A stretch of 64,000 bases of DNA, taken from the NCBI RefSeq assembly GCF_010671725.1, contig NZ_JAAHBU010000011.1:1-64000 (forward strand), read 5' to 3'. Numbering within the stretch: position 1 is the first letter of the stretch; the number at the start of each line of letters is the position of its first letter. This DNA comes from Pseudomonas brassicae (GTDB lineage Bacteria; Pseudomonadota; Gammaproteobacteria; Pseudomonadales; Pseudomonadaceae). Below the pieces are notes generated by a model, which had not been told where the DNA came from, searched no databases, and saw nothing but the letters and a program-made list of their open reading frames with translations. The position numbers and the translations under genes are program-made. This document shows positions 17,476 through 25,385 of this stretch, piece by piece.

Positions 17476-18669
17476 CTTAGGGAAACTCCGAATAAGTTGC
17501 CCATCGGCCGGAAATGGGCGGTTTGGGGATGCCGAAAAGCCCGACTTTCAGTCGCTGATTATTGGATAACCAAGGCGAAGCCTTGGTTATCTGCCCTCAC
17601 GGGCGCACCTCTCCCGCAGCAGGCAATAATTGCCGGCGCACCATCCATAAATTCGACAGCGCAAACAGCGTGGTCAATTGCGCCGTGTTCTTGGCCAAGC
17701 CACGGAAGCGGGTTTTCACGTAACCGAACTGGCGCTTGATCACACGAAATGGATGTTCGACCTTCGCTCGCGCCTGCGCTTTGACTTTCTCGATCTTGCG
17801 TCGGGCGTTGTAAAGCACGCTGCGTTTGCTCAAGTGCTTGTAGGTACTGCGGCGAGCCGCGACCTGCCAGATCACGGGCCTCCCGTCATGCTCAGGCCGT
17901 TTTTCCACGCCGGTGTAACCCGCATCGGCACAGACGAAATTTTCATCACCATGTAGCAGGTGAGCGACCTCCGTTACATCAGCCACATTCGCCGCTGTGC
18001 CGTGGACGTGGTGCACCAGGCCCGACTCAGCATCGGCACCAATATGCGCCTTCATGCCGAAGAAATACTGATTACCCTTCTTCGTCTGATGCATTTCAGG
18101 ATCACGTTTGCCTTCCTTGTTCTTGGTCGAACTGGGGGCGTGAATGATGGTGGCGTCGACAATGGTGCCCTGGCGCAACGACAGGCCCTTGTCTTGCAGG
18201 TAATTGTTGATGGTTTCCAGAATCCCCGAAGCCAGTTGGTGCTTCTCCAGCAGGTGCCGGAAATTCATGATGGTCGTGTCTTCGGGGATCGGAGCGCTGA
18301 GCGTTAGATGAGCAAACTGGCGCATCGAAGTGATCTCGTACAGCGCTTCTTCCATAGCTGGGTCGCTCAACGAGAACCAGTTCTGCAGCAGGTGAATACG
18401 CAGCATGGTTTCCAGTGGGTAAGGCTTGCGGCCACCGCCAGCCTTTGGGTAATGCGGCTCGATCAATGCCACCAAACCGCTCCACGGCACCACCTGCTCC
18501 ATCTCGGCCAGGAAACGTTCGCGGCGGGTCTGCTTGCGCTTACCAGCGTACTCGAAATCGGAAAAGCTCATCTGACTCATGGGATGGAGGGCTTGTGGGG
18601 GGAATTGACGGGAGGGCTATTTCAGCACAGCTCAGATGGCCTGTGCTGACTTGATCGGAGAATCCTAAG
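17476..18669 (-). mobile_element. IS5-family insertion sequence
   Basis: An element of about 1.19 kb. The ends are imperfect inverted repeats: left cttagggaaactccgaataag (17476-17496) and, read inward, right cttaggattctccgatcaag (18669-18650). They share CTTAGG, CTCCGA and AAG. One DDE transposase gene fills the element on the minus strand. No exact 4-bp direct repeat is visible outside the ends, so the precise boundaries are uncertain by a few bases. It is inserted between the HNH-like gene and the DUF6124 locus. Confidence 0.85.
17597..18580 (-). CDS. IS5-family transposase
   Basis: A 327-residue transposase. The N-terminal DUF772-type domain contains [20 protein letters not shown]. The catalytic DDE triad is visible: D142 in [21 protein letters not shown]219 in [19 protein letters not shown] and E275 in [20 protein letters not shown]. 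Length is normal and the frame intact, so the element may be active. It starts about 85 bases inside the right inverted repeat. Confidence 0.95.
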   Translation of the reverse strand: MSQMSFSDFEYAGKRKQTRRERFLAEMEQVVPWSGLVALIEPHYPKAGGGRKPYPLETMLRIHLLQNWFSLSDPAMEEALYEITSMRQFAHLTLSAPIPEDTTIMNFRHLLEKHQLASGILETINNYLQDKGLSLRQGTIVDATIIHAPSSTKNKEGKRDPEMHQTKKGNQYFFGMKAHIGADAESGLVHHVHGTAANVADVTEVAHLLHGDENFVCADAGYTGVEKRPEHDGRPVIWQVAARRSTYKHLSKRSVLYNARRKIEKVKAQARAKVEHPFRVIKRQFGYVKTRFRGLAKNTAQLTTLFALSNLWMVRRQLLPAAGEVRP

Positions 18670-18780
18670 CGGCCCTTACTAACGGGGACTGCCAGGTTTT
18701 TTATGTGCGGGCCGGTAACGCCACCCTCTCACCTTCCCCAAAAACTTGAATCTCCCTCCCAACCCCGTTAGCCTACCCCG

Positions 18781-19014
18781 GTCGCTGTAAATCCAGCGTC
18801 CGGGTTTGGTCACCCGAGAACATCAAGGCGCACAAAGCGCCGCATCCGAACCAGTGGCGCTTTTTTGTGTCTGCTGTTTCGTGTTATGGCGGCTGTGCGT
18901 GGGGCGCACTCGTGCGCGCCGGGTTCCTTGATTCCCGGTTGACCAACCTGCGTACAGCCGCCACCCATCGTTTGGTCACGATGCTGGTCGGCTCCGACAA
19001 TCAAGAGCTCCACA
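18781..19014 (+). promoter_or_regulatory. Structured leader upstream of DUF6124-type gene
   Basis: About 230 bases of strongly base-paired sequence precede the small gene at 19015. After the terminator-like stem at 18836-18866 there is a long-range stem, tggcggctgt (18887-18896) with acagccgcca (18954-18963). It encloses two hairpins: ggcgcac with gtgcgcgcc (18903-18920) and ccggg with cccgg (18919-18938). The shape is a three-way junction. I recall that related Pseudomonas genes often have a similar leader, but cannot name an Rfam family. Regulatory action is inference. Confidence 0.5.
18836..18866 (+). terminator. Rho-independent terminator inside the leader (possible attenuator)
   Basis: agcgcc (18836-18841) pairs with ggcgct (18856-18861), followed directly by six T. 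It lies 150 bases upstream of the start codon, so it either ends transcripts arriving from the left or works as an attenuator for the gene at 19015. Confidence 0.6.
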
Positions 19015-19320
19015 ATGATAAAAATCGTTCCCGATCCTCCGCTTGCTACCCCCCGCAAACCCGCCTACACCGCCTTCGGCTGTTGCAACGGCAATCACCC
19101 TCCCCTGTTTTCCGTCTGCGATGGCATCGAACTCGAAGATGCATTGGTCCACCTGTCGCTGCAGATCCAGTGCGCCAAGCAAACCACCGCTCAAGCCTGC
19201 GAACGTGCCGATGAGCAGTTCAAAAACCTGTTGATGGCAACGCAGCATTCGCTGGAACTGAGCAATGCATTGATCGAGTCGGTTCTCGATGGCATGGAGG
19301 CAAAAGCGGCCAGCAAGTAA
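19015..19320 (+). CDS. DUF6124/DUF3077-type small protein
   Basis: A 101-residue protein starting MIKIVPDPPLATPRKPAYTA. The central block GNHPPLFSVCDGIELEDALV and the following amphipathic LSLQIQCAKQTTAQACERAD are characteristic of a small Pseudomonas-specific family annotated DUF6124 or DUF3077, usually present in several copies per genome and of unknown role. It is alpha-helical, without signal peptide, so cytoplasmic. A decayed second copy of the same family lies at 47695-47826. The elaborate leader is the main hint to function. Confidence 0.75.
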   Translation: MIKIVPDPPLATPRKPAYTAFGCCNGNHPPLFSVCDGIELEDALVHLSLQIQCAKQTTAQACERADEQFKNLLMATQHSLELSNALIESVLDGMEAKAASK

Positions 19321-19383
19321 CGACGCAACACACGGGCCGCAGACGCGGCCTACCGAAACCAACCGATGTTCATGGAGGAAACC

Positions 19384-19971
19384 GTGCGGATCTACATTAC
19401 AGGCGCCTCGTGTGCCGGCGTGACCACCCTGGGCCATGCCCTCGTCCCTTTGCTCGGCCTGCATCAGGTCGATGTGGACGACTTCTACTGGCTGCCCACC
19501 AATCCCCCCTTCTCGGTCAAGCGACCGCCCGAGGAACGGGTGTGCATGATCGAGCAGGCACTCGGTGACGACGACTGGGTGCTGAGCGGTTCTTGCAATG
19601 GGTGGGGCGAAGCGCTGATTGCCAAGGCCGACCTGATCGTGTTTGTGGAAACCCCAACCGCCGTTCGCCTTGAGCGGCTGGCCGCCCGTGAGAAGGGCCG
19701 GTTTGGTGATCGGATAGCCCCCGGCGGCGATATGCACGACATACACGTGGCCTTCCGCGCCTGGGCTTCGGAGTATGACAACCCAGCGTTTGGCGGGCGC
19801 AACCGAGCACGCCATGAGGTGTGGATTTCGGAGCAGACGGTGCCGCTGACTAGGATTGATGGCACGCGCAGTACTGACGAAATGGCAGCGGATGTGGTTG
19901 ATGCCCTGAGTCGGTTGCTGCCCATGACAAACGGTCGCTTGCCCACTACGGGCATTCGCACCGACGCCTGA
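19384..19971 (+). CDS. P-loop nucleotide kinase-like protein
   Basis: A 195-residue protein of the adenylate-kinase-like/FlaR P-loop group. I chose the GTG at 19384 because ggagg lies five bases before it and the product then starts MRIYITGASC; ATGs at 19366 and 19372 have no such site. The Walker A region reads GASCAGVTTLG, so the usual Lys is Val. Relatives with Thr at this place (GASGAGTTT) are known to me, so loss of Lys alone does not exclude nucleotide binding. A Walker-B-like segment is LIVFVETPTAVRLERL with the LID arginines RLERLAAREKGRFGDR. Substrate unknown. Confidence 0.7.
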   Translation: MRIYITGASCAGVTTLGHALVPLLGLHQVDVDDFYWLPTNPPFSVKRPPEERVCMIEQALGDDDWVLSGSCNGWGEALIAKADLIVFVETPTAVRLERLAAREKGRFGDRIAPGGDMHDIHVAFRAWASEYDNPAFGGRNRARHEVWISEQTVPLTRIDGTRSTDEMAADVVDALSRLLPMTNGRLPTTGIRTDA

Positions 19972-19986
19972 AAGACTCAGCCGTCT

Positions 19987-20517
19987 TCACCCACCCCGCA
20001 GAGCCTGCATCAGCTGTCCAACAACGACGGCTTCGACGGCGCCCTCACTGGCGCCCGCCTCAAAAGCAGCGCAACAAGCCGATGCGTCGCGGTCGCCAAT
20101 CCGGTAGACCGCAATGGCACTGCCTGGCCCGCAGCCTGTGTGCCCGCTTAGGCAATATCCGCCCTCGATTGCCCCCTGCATCACACCAAGGCCATAGCCC
20201 GGTGTGAGCCATGGGCGCCCGGCAATAGGGCCGCCCACTGTTCGGGCCGTCTGCACTTGCTCGATCAAGCCCGTGCAGAGCAGGTCTGCGCACAAGAGCC
20301 GATCCAGAAACCGCGCTGCTTGCGAAATCGGGCCGATCAACAGGCCGTGGTAAACCCAGGCAGGGTCATAGTTTGAGGTGCTTGCACCTTGGGTCGATTG
20401 CACGTCTGCTCGCGTTTTGGCGAAGCGAACATTCGACAGGCCCAGAGGGGTCAGCACACGTTGAGCCACTGCATCATCAAGCGTCAGATCAGTCGTAATG
20501 CCGGCTGCTGCCGGCCA
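19987..20517 (-). pseudogene. Serine hydrolase/beta-lactamase family, C-terminal remnant
   Basis: The minus strand encodes VAQRVLTPLGLSNVRFAKTR ... VYHGLLIGPISQAARFLDRLL ... PWLTPGYGLGVMQG ... GHTGCGPGSAIAVYR, the C-terminal half of a class C-type serine hydrolase (the GHTG is the KTG-like third motif). The N-terminal half with the SxxK nucleophile and YxN motif is missing; upstream of about 20517 the homology stops. Probably a relic rather than a working enzyme. Confidence 0.6.
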
Positions 20518-20725
20518 TGGATAGCGCCACGCCTGAACGCCACCGGCAAAACTTAATAAATCTTAATGCTCCATCCATTCCTGCATCTGCTATCACGGGG
20601 TTCCCTCCAGCCCAACCAGTAGTGCACAACAGCTTCAACCCACGCCCAAGCTTTGATGGATGCCGGGCAGGCTCCGCTGTTCGGGCTGAATCAGTGGCAG
20701 TGACCGCCGTAATGGATGAACGAAG

Positions 20726-21364
20726 ATGTCACATAAAAAATACCTGTACTTGCTGCTCATGGTGCTGTCGATACCGGTGCTGTGGACACTGAATGGCTCC
20801 TATACCTATGGGCTGGGCATGTTCTACGGCAGCGGTGTCGCACAGAGCTCTACCCTCTATTCGGCAGCCTCGCTGGTCGCCCTGCTACTGCTGTCCCCCA
20901 TCATCGTTTTTGCAAGAAATGCTTATCGCAAGGCCAAAGGAAAACGCCCGGACCTCAGCTATTCGACGAGCATCATGGTCATTCTGATCGGCGTCGTTGT
21001 CGGGCTTTTCGTGGTCACGCCCGGCATGAGCAAATGGCAGCTGCATCGCGAGGATGGGCAGCTGAGGGCGCTGTATCTCAGCCTGCGTACTGCCACCACG
21101 CAGGCACAGCTGGAGCAAGCACTCAAGCAGCATCGACCTGTGCGCGCATTTGAGGTCAACCCCAGGCATCGGATTCGTGATGAGAACTACATCAGGAAGA
21201 ACAACCTGACGCTCACAGAGGGCGTCGCGTTCATGAGGCTTTCATACCCTTCGGGCAACGCCTTCTCGCCCAGAAGAACGCATATCTTCGTGTCGTTGGA
21301 CAAGGCATCCGAGAAGGTTCTGGCGATGTGTCTTGCCAGGGACGATCTTCTCGAATGTGAGTAA
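20726..21364 (+). CDS. Hypothetical inner-membrane protein
   Basis: A 212-residue protein with three predicted membrane helices: LYLLLMVLSIPVLWTL (near the N-terminus), LYSAASLVALLLLSPIIVFA (about 45-64) and SIMVILIGVVVGLFVVTPGM (about 80-100). A soluble C-terminal domain of about 110 residues follows. I do not recognise the family. It has no evident operon partners; the next gene is convergent. Confidence 0.6.
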   Translation: MSHKKYLYLLLMVLSIPVLWTLNGSYTYGLGMFYGSGVAQSSTLYSAASLVALLLLSPIIVFARNAYRKAKGKRPDLSYSTSIMVILIGVVVGLFVVTPGMSKWQLHREDGQLRALYLSLRTATTQAQLEQALKQHRPVRAFEVNPRHRIRDENYIRKNNLTLTEGVAFMRLSYPSGNAFSPRRTHIFVSLDKASEKVLAMCLARDDLLECE

Positions 21365-21440
21365 CAGCAGCTTTCATTGCCTCGCGCCCTTATGCCAACG
21401 CTGGCTGATTGCGCGGGTCCAATCCGATGCAAACAATCGG

Positions 21441-21950
21441 TCAGTCCGAAGGCCGCGCCTGAACTTTCCAGTCCCACCCGAAGCTTTGCGCACACGGCGC
21501 AAGCCATCGACGAAGCTGCGGATTGCTCGCCAGCGCCGAGGGCTCGACATAGCGGGCGCCGATGTTGGCGTGGGGCAAGAAGCGCACGTCAAGGCTGCGC
21601 TCCAGTTGCTCGACCACGTGTGGAAACGCGGCCAGGCTCGCCAGGCGCGGCCACTTCACCAGCTTTCGATAACGCAGCTGCTGGGACTCGATACGCAGGT
21701 CGTCATTCGGGCGCCATTGCGCCAGGTAGAGCTGGTCGTGGCGCTCCAGTTGAAGCCGCCAATGGCCCCAGGAGGGCACGATCAGCTCAAGCTTCAGGCT
21801 CTCAGGCCTCAATTTTTTGCGCTTGTAGAACCAGTGCTCGATGGGGTCGTTGCTCAGCACGATGGAAAAGGTACTGCCCTGCGGCATATCACCCATATCG
21901 AACTGGGCGAACCAGTGGGCGGCCTCTGACTGGCCGGGATTATCGGGCAT
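21441..21950 (-). CDS. Conserved-looking hypothetical protein
   Basis: A 169-residue soluble protein rich in Trp and Arg (HWFAQFDMGDMPQGSTFSIV ... VPSWGHWRLQLERHDQLYLA), with no signal peptide or membrane helix. Codon usage is typical of the chromosome. I cannot assign a family. It lies downstream of the hybrid kinase on the same strand (72 bp gap) and could be cotranscribed with it. Confidence 0.55.
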   Translation of the reverse strand: MPDNPGQSEAAHWFAQFDMGDMPQGSTFSIVLSNDPIEHWFYKRKKLRPESLKLELIVPSWGHWRLQLERHDQLYLAQWRPNDDLRIESQQLRYRKLVKWPRLASLAAFPHVVEQLERSLDVRFLPHANIGARYVEPSALASNPQLRRWLAPCAQSFGWDWKVQARPSD

Positions 21951-22021
21951 ACACGCCTCTGCTTGAAAAGTGGATCACACACCCTGACGGGCACGATGAC
22001 TGGCCGGCGCGGCTACCCAGC

Positions 22022-24571
22022 TCACTGCGCATTCATCAACTCACGCACCCGCACCGCCAGGGTGTCGACGGCAAAGGGCTTGATCAGCACGTGCATGCCG
22101 GGCTCCAGTTGCCCATCACCAAGGGCTGCGCTTTCGGCGTAGCCGGTGATGAAAAAGGTCTTCAGGCCCGGCCGCACCTGCCGCGCCGCGTCGGCCATCT
22201 GGCGGCCGTTCATGCCGCCGGGCAAACCGACGTCGGTGATCAGCAGGTCGATACGCACCTCGGAGCGCAGCACGTCGAGGCCGGTCAGGCTGTCGGCCGC
22301 TTCGATCACGGCATAACCAAGGTCGCTCAGCACGTCGCTGAGCAACAGCCGCACGCTGGGCTCGTCATCCACCACCAGGATGGTCTCGCCGCCGGCCCTG
22401 CACGGGGCAGCAAACTGCTTGCCCAGGTCTTCGCGCGCCACCGCATCGCCGTGGTAACGCGGCAGGTAGATGCACAGGGTGGTGCCCTTGCCCACCTCGG
22501 AGGCGATGCGCACCTGCCCGCCCGACTGCTTGGCAAACCCGTAGATCATCGACAACCCCAGGCCCGTGCCCTGGCCAATCGGCTTGGTGGTAAAAAACGG
22601 GTCGAACGCCTTGGCCACCACGGCAGCCGGCATGCCGGTGCCGGTGTCGGTCACGCTCAGGGTCAGGTACTCGCCCTGCGGCACGTCCAGCAGTTGGGCG
22701 TTGTGTGCGTCGATGACATGGTTGGCCGTCTCGATGGTGATCCGCCCGCCGTCCTGCATGGCATCGCGCGAGTTGATGCACAGGTTCAGCAAGGCGTTCT
22801 CCAGTTGGCTGGTATCGACCCGCGCCGGCCAGAGGTCGGCCGAGGTCACGGTCTGCACGTCGATGCTGGGGCCCACGGTACGCTGGATCAGTTCGGTCAT
22901 GCCCTCCACCAGCGCGCTGATGTCGGTGGGCCGCGGGTCCAGCGTCTGGCGCCGGGAGAACGCCAGCAAGCGGTGCGTCAGCGCGGCCGCACGCTTGGCC
23001 GCGCCCTGGGCGGTGACCAGGTAGCGGTCGACGTCGGCCAGGCGCCCTTGCGCGATACGCGTGGCCATCAATTCGAGTGCGCCCGAGATGCCGGCCAACA
23101 GGTTGTTGAAGTCGTGCGCCAGGCCACCGGTGAGTTGCCCCACCGCTTCCATTTTCTGCGACTGGCGCAGCTTTTCTTCGGCTTGCATGAGTTCGGCGGT
23201 ACGCTCGGCCACGCGCTGCTCCAGGGTTTCGTTGAGCGAGCGCAGGGCGGCGGTGGCGCGGTCGCGCTGCGCCTGCACCGAACGCCGCTCCTCGACGTCG
23301 ATCAGTACCCCCGGGAAGCTCAGCGGCGTGCCGTCCGCGGCGTGGTCGACGCGGCCATTGGCCTCGATCCAGTAGTACTTGCCGTCGGCTCGCCGCACCC
23401 GGTACTGGTAGGCATAGGCGCCGCCGCGGGCGATCACCTCGTCGATGGCCTGCTTGAGCCCTGCGCGGTCTTCGGGGTGCACCGTGGCAATCACCTGCTC
23501 CAGGCTCAGGCCCTCATGGCCCAGGGCCGGGTCCAGGCCGAAGGCGCGGGCGAAGGCGTCGTCCACGGTGAAGCTGTCATTGGGCAGGTCCCAGTGCCAG
23601 GTGCCGAAGATGGCGCCGGCGGCCAGCGCCAATTGAACGCGCTCGACGTTTTCGCGGGCTACCGTCTCGCTTTGGCGCAGGCGTTCTTCGGCGTTGCGGC
23701 GCCCGGTCACGTCGCTGAACAGGATCGCGATCTGCCGGTCGGCCGGGTCCCCCACCCGCAACGCGCGCACGTCGAACCAGCGCTGAAAGCTCTTGGCATA
23801 GCTTTCGAAGTTGGCCGGGATACCGGTCTTGGCCACGCCACCATACGTCTCGAACCAGAACGGCTCCAGGTCGGGGGCGAACGAGGTGACCCACTTGCCG
23901 CGCAGGTCTACCCCGGCCTGACGTTCGAAGGCCGCGTTGGCTTCGACGAAGCAGTAGTCGATAGGCTTGTCGTCGGCATCGAACTTGACCTTCACGATCG
24001 CGAAGGCCGCTTCGACGGTTTCCAGGATGGTCCTGAAGCGCTCCTCGCTCTGGCGCAGTGCCGCTTCGGTACTGCGCATGCGGGTGAGGTCGAGCATGGC
24101 GCCGATCATGCGAATGGCCAGGCCATTGGCGTCACGAATCACGTGGCCGCGGTCGAGCACCTCGGCGTAGGAGCCGTCGGCGCGGCGCAAGCGGTATTCA
24201 TCGGCCCAGGCAAAGCCGGTGCCGTCGATCACGGCGTGGATCGAGGCGTGGATACGCGCACGGTCATCGGGGTGTATCTGCGCGATCCACCACTCGCCGG
24301 TCGGCTCCACCGCTGCTGGAAGATGCCCGTAGGCCTCCTCCAGCGCATCGTTCCACAGCACGTGGTTGGCCGCCAGGTCCCAGTCCCAGATGGCGTCATT
24401 GGTGGCTTTGACCGCCAGCCGGTAACGCGCCTGGCTGCTGGCCAGTGCCGAACGATTGGCATCCAGCTCGGCAGTGACCTGGCTGTGGTGCGCCTGCTGC
24501 AGGGCCGCACGCAAGTGCATCACCTCGGCTTCAAGTTGCTCGCGGGTAAGATGTCTCAAGGTTTCAGCCAC
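22022..24571 (-). CDS. PAS-domain hybrid sensor histidine kinase
   Basis: An 849-residue signalling protein. The GTG at 24571 (VAETLRHLTREQLEAEVMHL) is preferred, with agggtg upstream; the longer frame would overlap the divergent gene at 24798. Domains in order: short N-terminal coiled coil, three PAS/PAC units (SSQARYRLAVKATNDAIWDW; SEERFRTILETVEAAFAIVK; VQLALAAGAIFGTWHWDLPN), a linker coiled coil, HisKA with GGLAHDFNNLLAGISGALEL (phosphorylated His), HATPase (DTGTGMPAAVVAKAFDPFFT, GTGLGLSMIYGF) and a C-terminal receiver (ILVVDDEPSVRLLLSDVLSD, phospho-Asp in LLITDVGLPGGMNG). No membrane segments, so it is a cytoplasmic sensor; light or redox sensing by PAS cannot be judged. No cognate regulator is adjacent. 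Confidence 0.9.
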   Translation of the reverse strand: MAETLRHLTREQLEAEVMHLRAALQQAHHSQVTAELDANRSALASSQARYRLAVKATNDAIWDWDLAANHVLWNDALEEAYGHLPAAVEPTGEWWIAQIHPDDRARIHASIHAVIDGTGFAWADEYRLRRADGSYAEVLDRGHVIRDANGLAIRMIGAMLDLTRMRSTEAALRQSEERFRTILETVEAAFAIVKVKFDADDKPIDYCFVEANAAFERQAGVDLRGKWVTSFAPDLEPFWFETYGGVAKTGIPANFESYAKSFQRWFDVRALRVGDPADRQIAILFSDVTGRRNAEERLRQSETVARENVERVQLALAAGAIFGTWHWDLPNDSFTVDDAFARAFGLDPALGHEGLSLEQVIATVHPEDRAGLKQAIDEVIARGGAYAYQYRVRRADGKYYWIEANGRVDHAADGTPLSFPGVLIDVEERRSVQAQRDRATAALRSLNETLEQRVAERTAELMQAEEKLRQSQKMEAVGQLTGGLAHDFNNLLAGISGALELMATRIAQGRLADVDRYLVTAQGAAKRAAALTHRLLAFSRRQTLDPRPTDISALVEGMTELIQRTVGPSIDVQTVTSADLWPARVDTSQLENALLNLCINSRDAMQDGGRITIETANHVIDAHNAQLLDVPQGEYLTLSVTDTGTGMPAAVVAKAFDPFFTTKPIGQGTGLGLSMIYGFAKQSGGQVRIASEVGKGTTLCIYLPRYHGDAVAREDLGKQFAAPCRAGGETILVVDDEPSVRLLLSDVLSDLGYAVIEAADSLTGLDVLRSEVRIDLLITDVGLPGGMNGRQMADAARQVRPGLKTFFITGYAESAALGDGQLEPGMHVLIKPFAVDTLAVRVRELMNAQ

Positions 24572-24752
24572 TGACGCACCCTGTGTCGCTGCAGAAGGAT
24601 GGGGATTCGATCGCGTGAGCTTACCCGTCAAAGCATCGCGGCGGAACACGCGCCACACAACAACAGGGTTACCGCTCTGCTGATTGACCAGGCCACTGCG
24701 CGCCTGGTTCCAAAGCAGCTCGAACTGCGCGCACGGCCTATCTGCGACCACG

Positions 24753-24780
24753 AAAAACCGGCACAATTGCCGGCTTTTTT
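24753..24780. terminator. Bidirectional rho-independent terminator
   Basis: ccggca / tgccgg with a four-base loop, flanked by five A on the left and six T on the right, so it can work on both strands. It ends only 17 bases before the start codon of the plus-strand gene at 24798. There is hardly room for a promoter between them. Confidence 0.75.
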
Positions 24781-24797
24781 CCCGACAGGAAGTCCCC

Positions 24798-25337
24798 ATG
24801 CAGCGCATCGTGATTCTGGGCAACGCCGGCAGCGGCAAATCCACCCTCGCCCGCGCCCTGGGCAAGCGCCTGGGGTTGCCCGTGGTGCATCTGGACACGC
24901 TGTTCTGGGCGCCCGGCTGGGTCGAACCGGATGCCGAACAGTTCCGCGCCAGGGTGCGTGAAGCCGTCGCGCCAGAGACCTGGGTATGTGAAGGCAATTA
25001 CGCCCGGCGCACCTTCGACCTGCGCCTGCCACGTGCCGAGCTGGTCATCTGGCTGGACACGCCACGGCTCAGCTGTTTCTGGCGGGTAATTGTGCGCAGC
25101 GTGATGAACCGCCCGCGCCCGGACCTTGCGGCAGGCTGCACCGAAAAACTGGACCGTGCGTTCCTGACGTTTCTGAAGTTCGTGTGGACGTTCGACGCAG
25201 GGTATCGACCTGGTATCGAGGCGGTTCGCCTGGCCAAGGGACCGCAGGTGCCGGTTGTGCACCTTCGCGGTAGACAGCAGATCGAGGCGTTTCTCGCTCA
25301 ACCCGTTTTGCACCCCTGCGCGCATGGTTTGCGCTGA
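24798..25337 (+). CDS. P-loop kinase-like protein (FlaR / adenylate-kinase-like)
   Basis: A 179-residue protein with an intact Walker A motif (ILGNAGSGKSTLARALGKRL) followed by PVVHLDTLFWAPGW, the pattern of the family often named DNA topology modulation protein FlaR. Further motifs: WVCEGNYARRTFDLRLPRAE and LVIWLDTPRLSCFWRVIVRS. The ATG at 24798 follows gacaggaagtc. It is distantly similar to the P-loop protein at 19384, but keeps the Lys. The physiological substrate of this family is not known to me. Confidence 0.8.
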   Translation: MQRIVILGNAGSGKSTLARALGKRLGLPVVHLDTLFWAPGWVEPDAEQFRARVREAVAPETWVCEGNYARRTFDLRLPRAELVIWLDTPRLSCFWRVIVRSVMNRPRPDLAAGCTEKLDRAFLTFLKFVWTFDAGYRPGIEAVRLAKGPQVPVVHLRGRQQIEAFLAQPVLHPCAHGLR

Positions 25338-25385
25338 CGTTAGCCGGTAGCATGGCACCCTGAAAACCGCACAACGGTACACCCT

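Noticed and set aside
17476-18673. Exact target-site duplication of the IS
   Set aside because: ttag at the left end and taag/ctaa at the right are not identical direct repeats; they belong to the inverted repeats. I therefore do not claim a duplication.
21377-24574. A plus-strand open frame of over 1,000 codons opposite the hybrid histidine kinase
   Set aside because: It is antisense to clear PAS, HisKA, HATPase and receiver motifs; its translation is rich in His, Gln, Arg and Gly and shows no domain. High GC makes long antisense frames common.
19384-25337. The two P-loop proteins as parts of one defence system
   Set aside because: They are 5 kb apart, separated by unrelated genes and by a terminator; similarity alone does not support a joint system.
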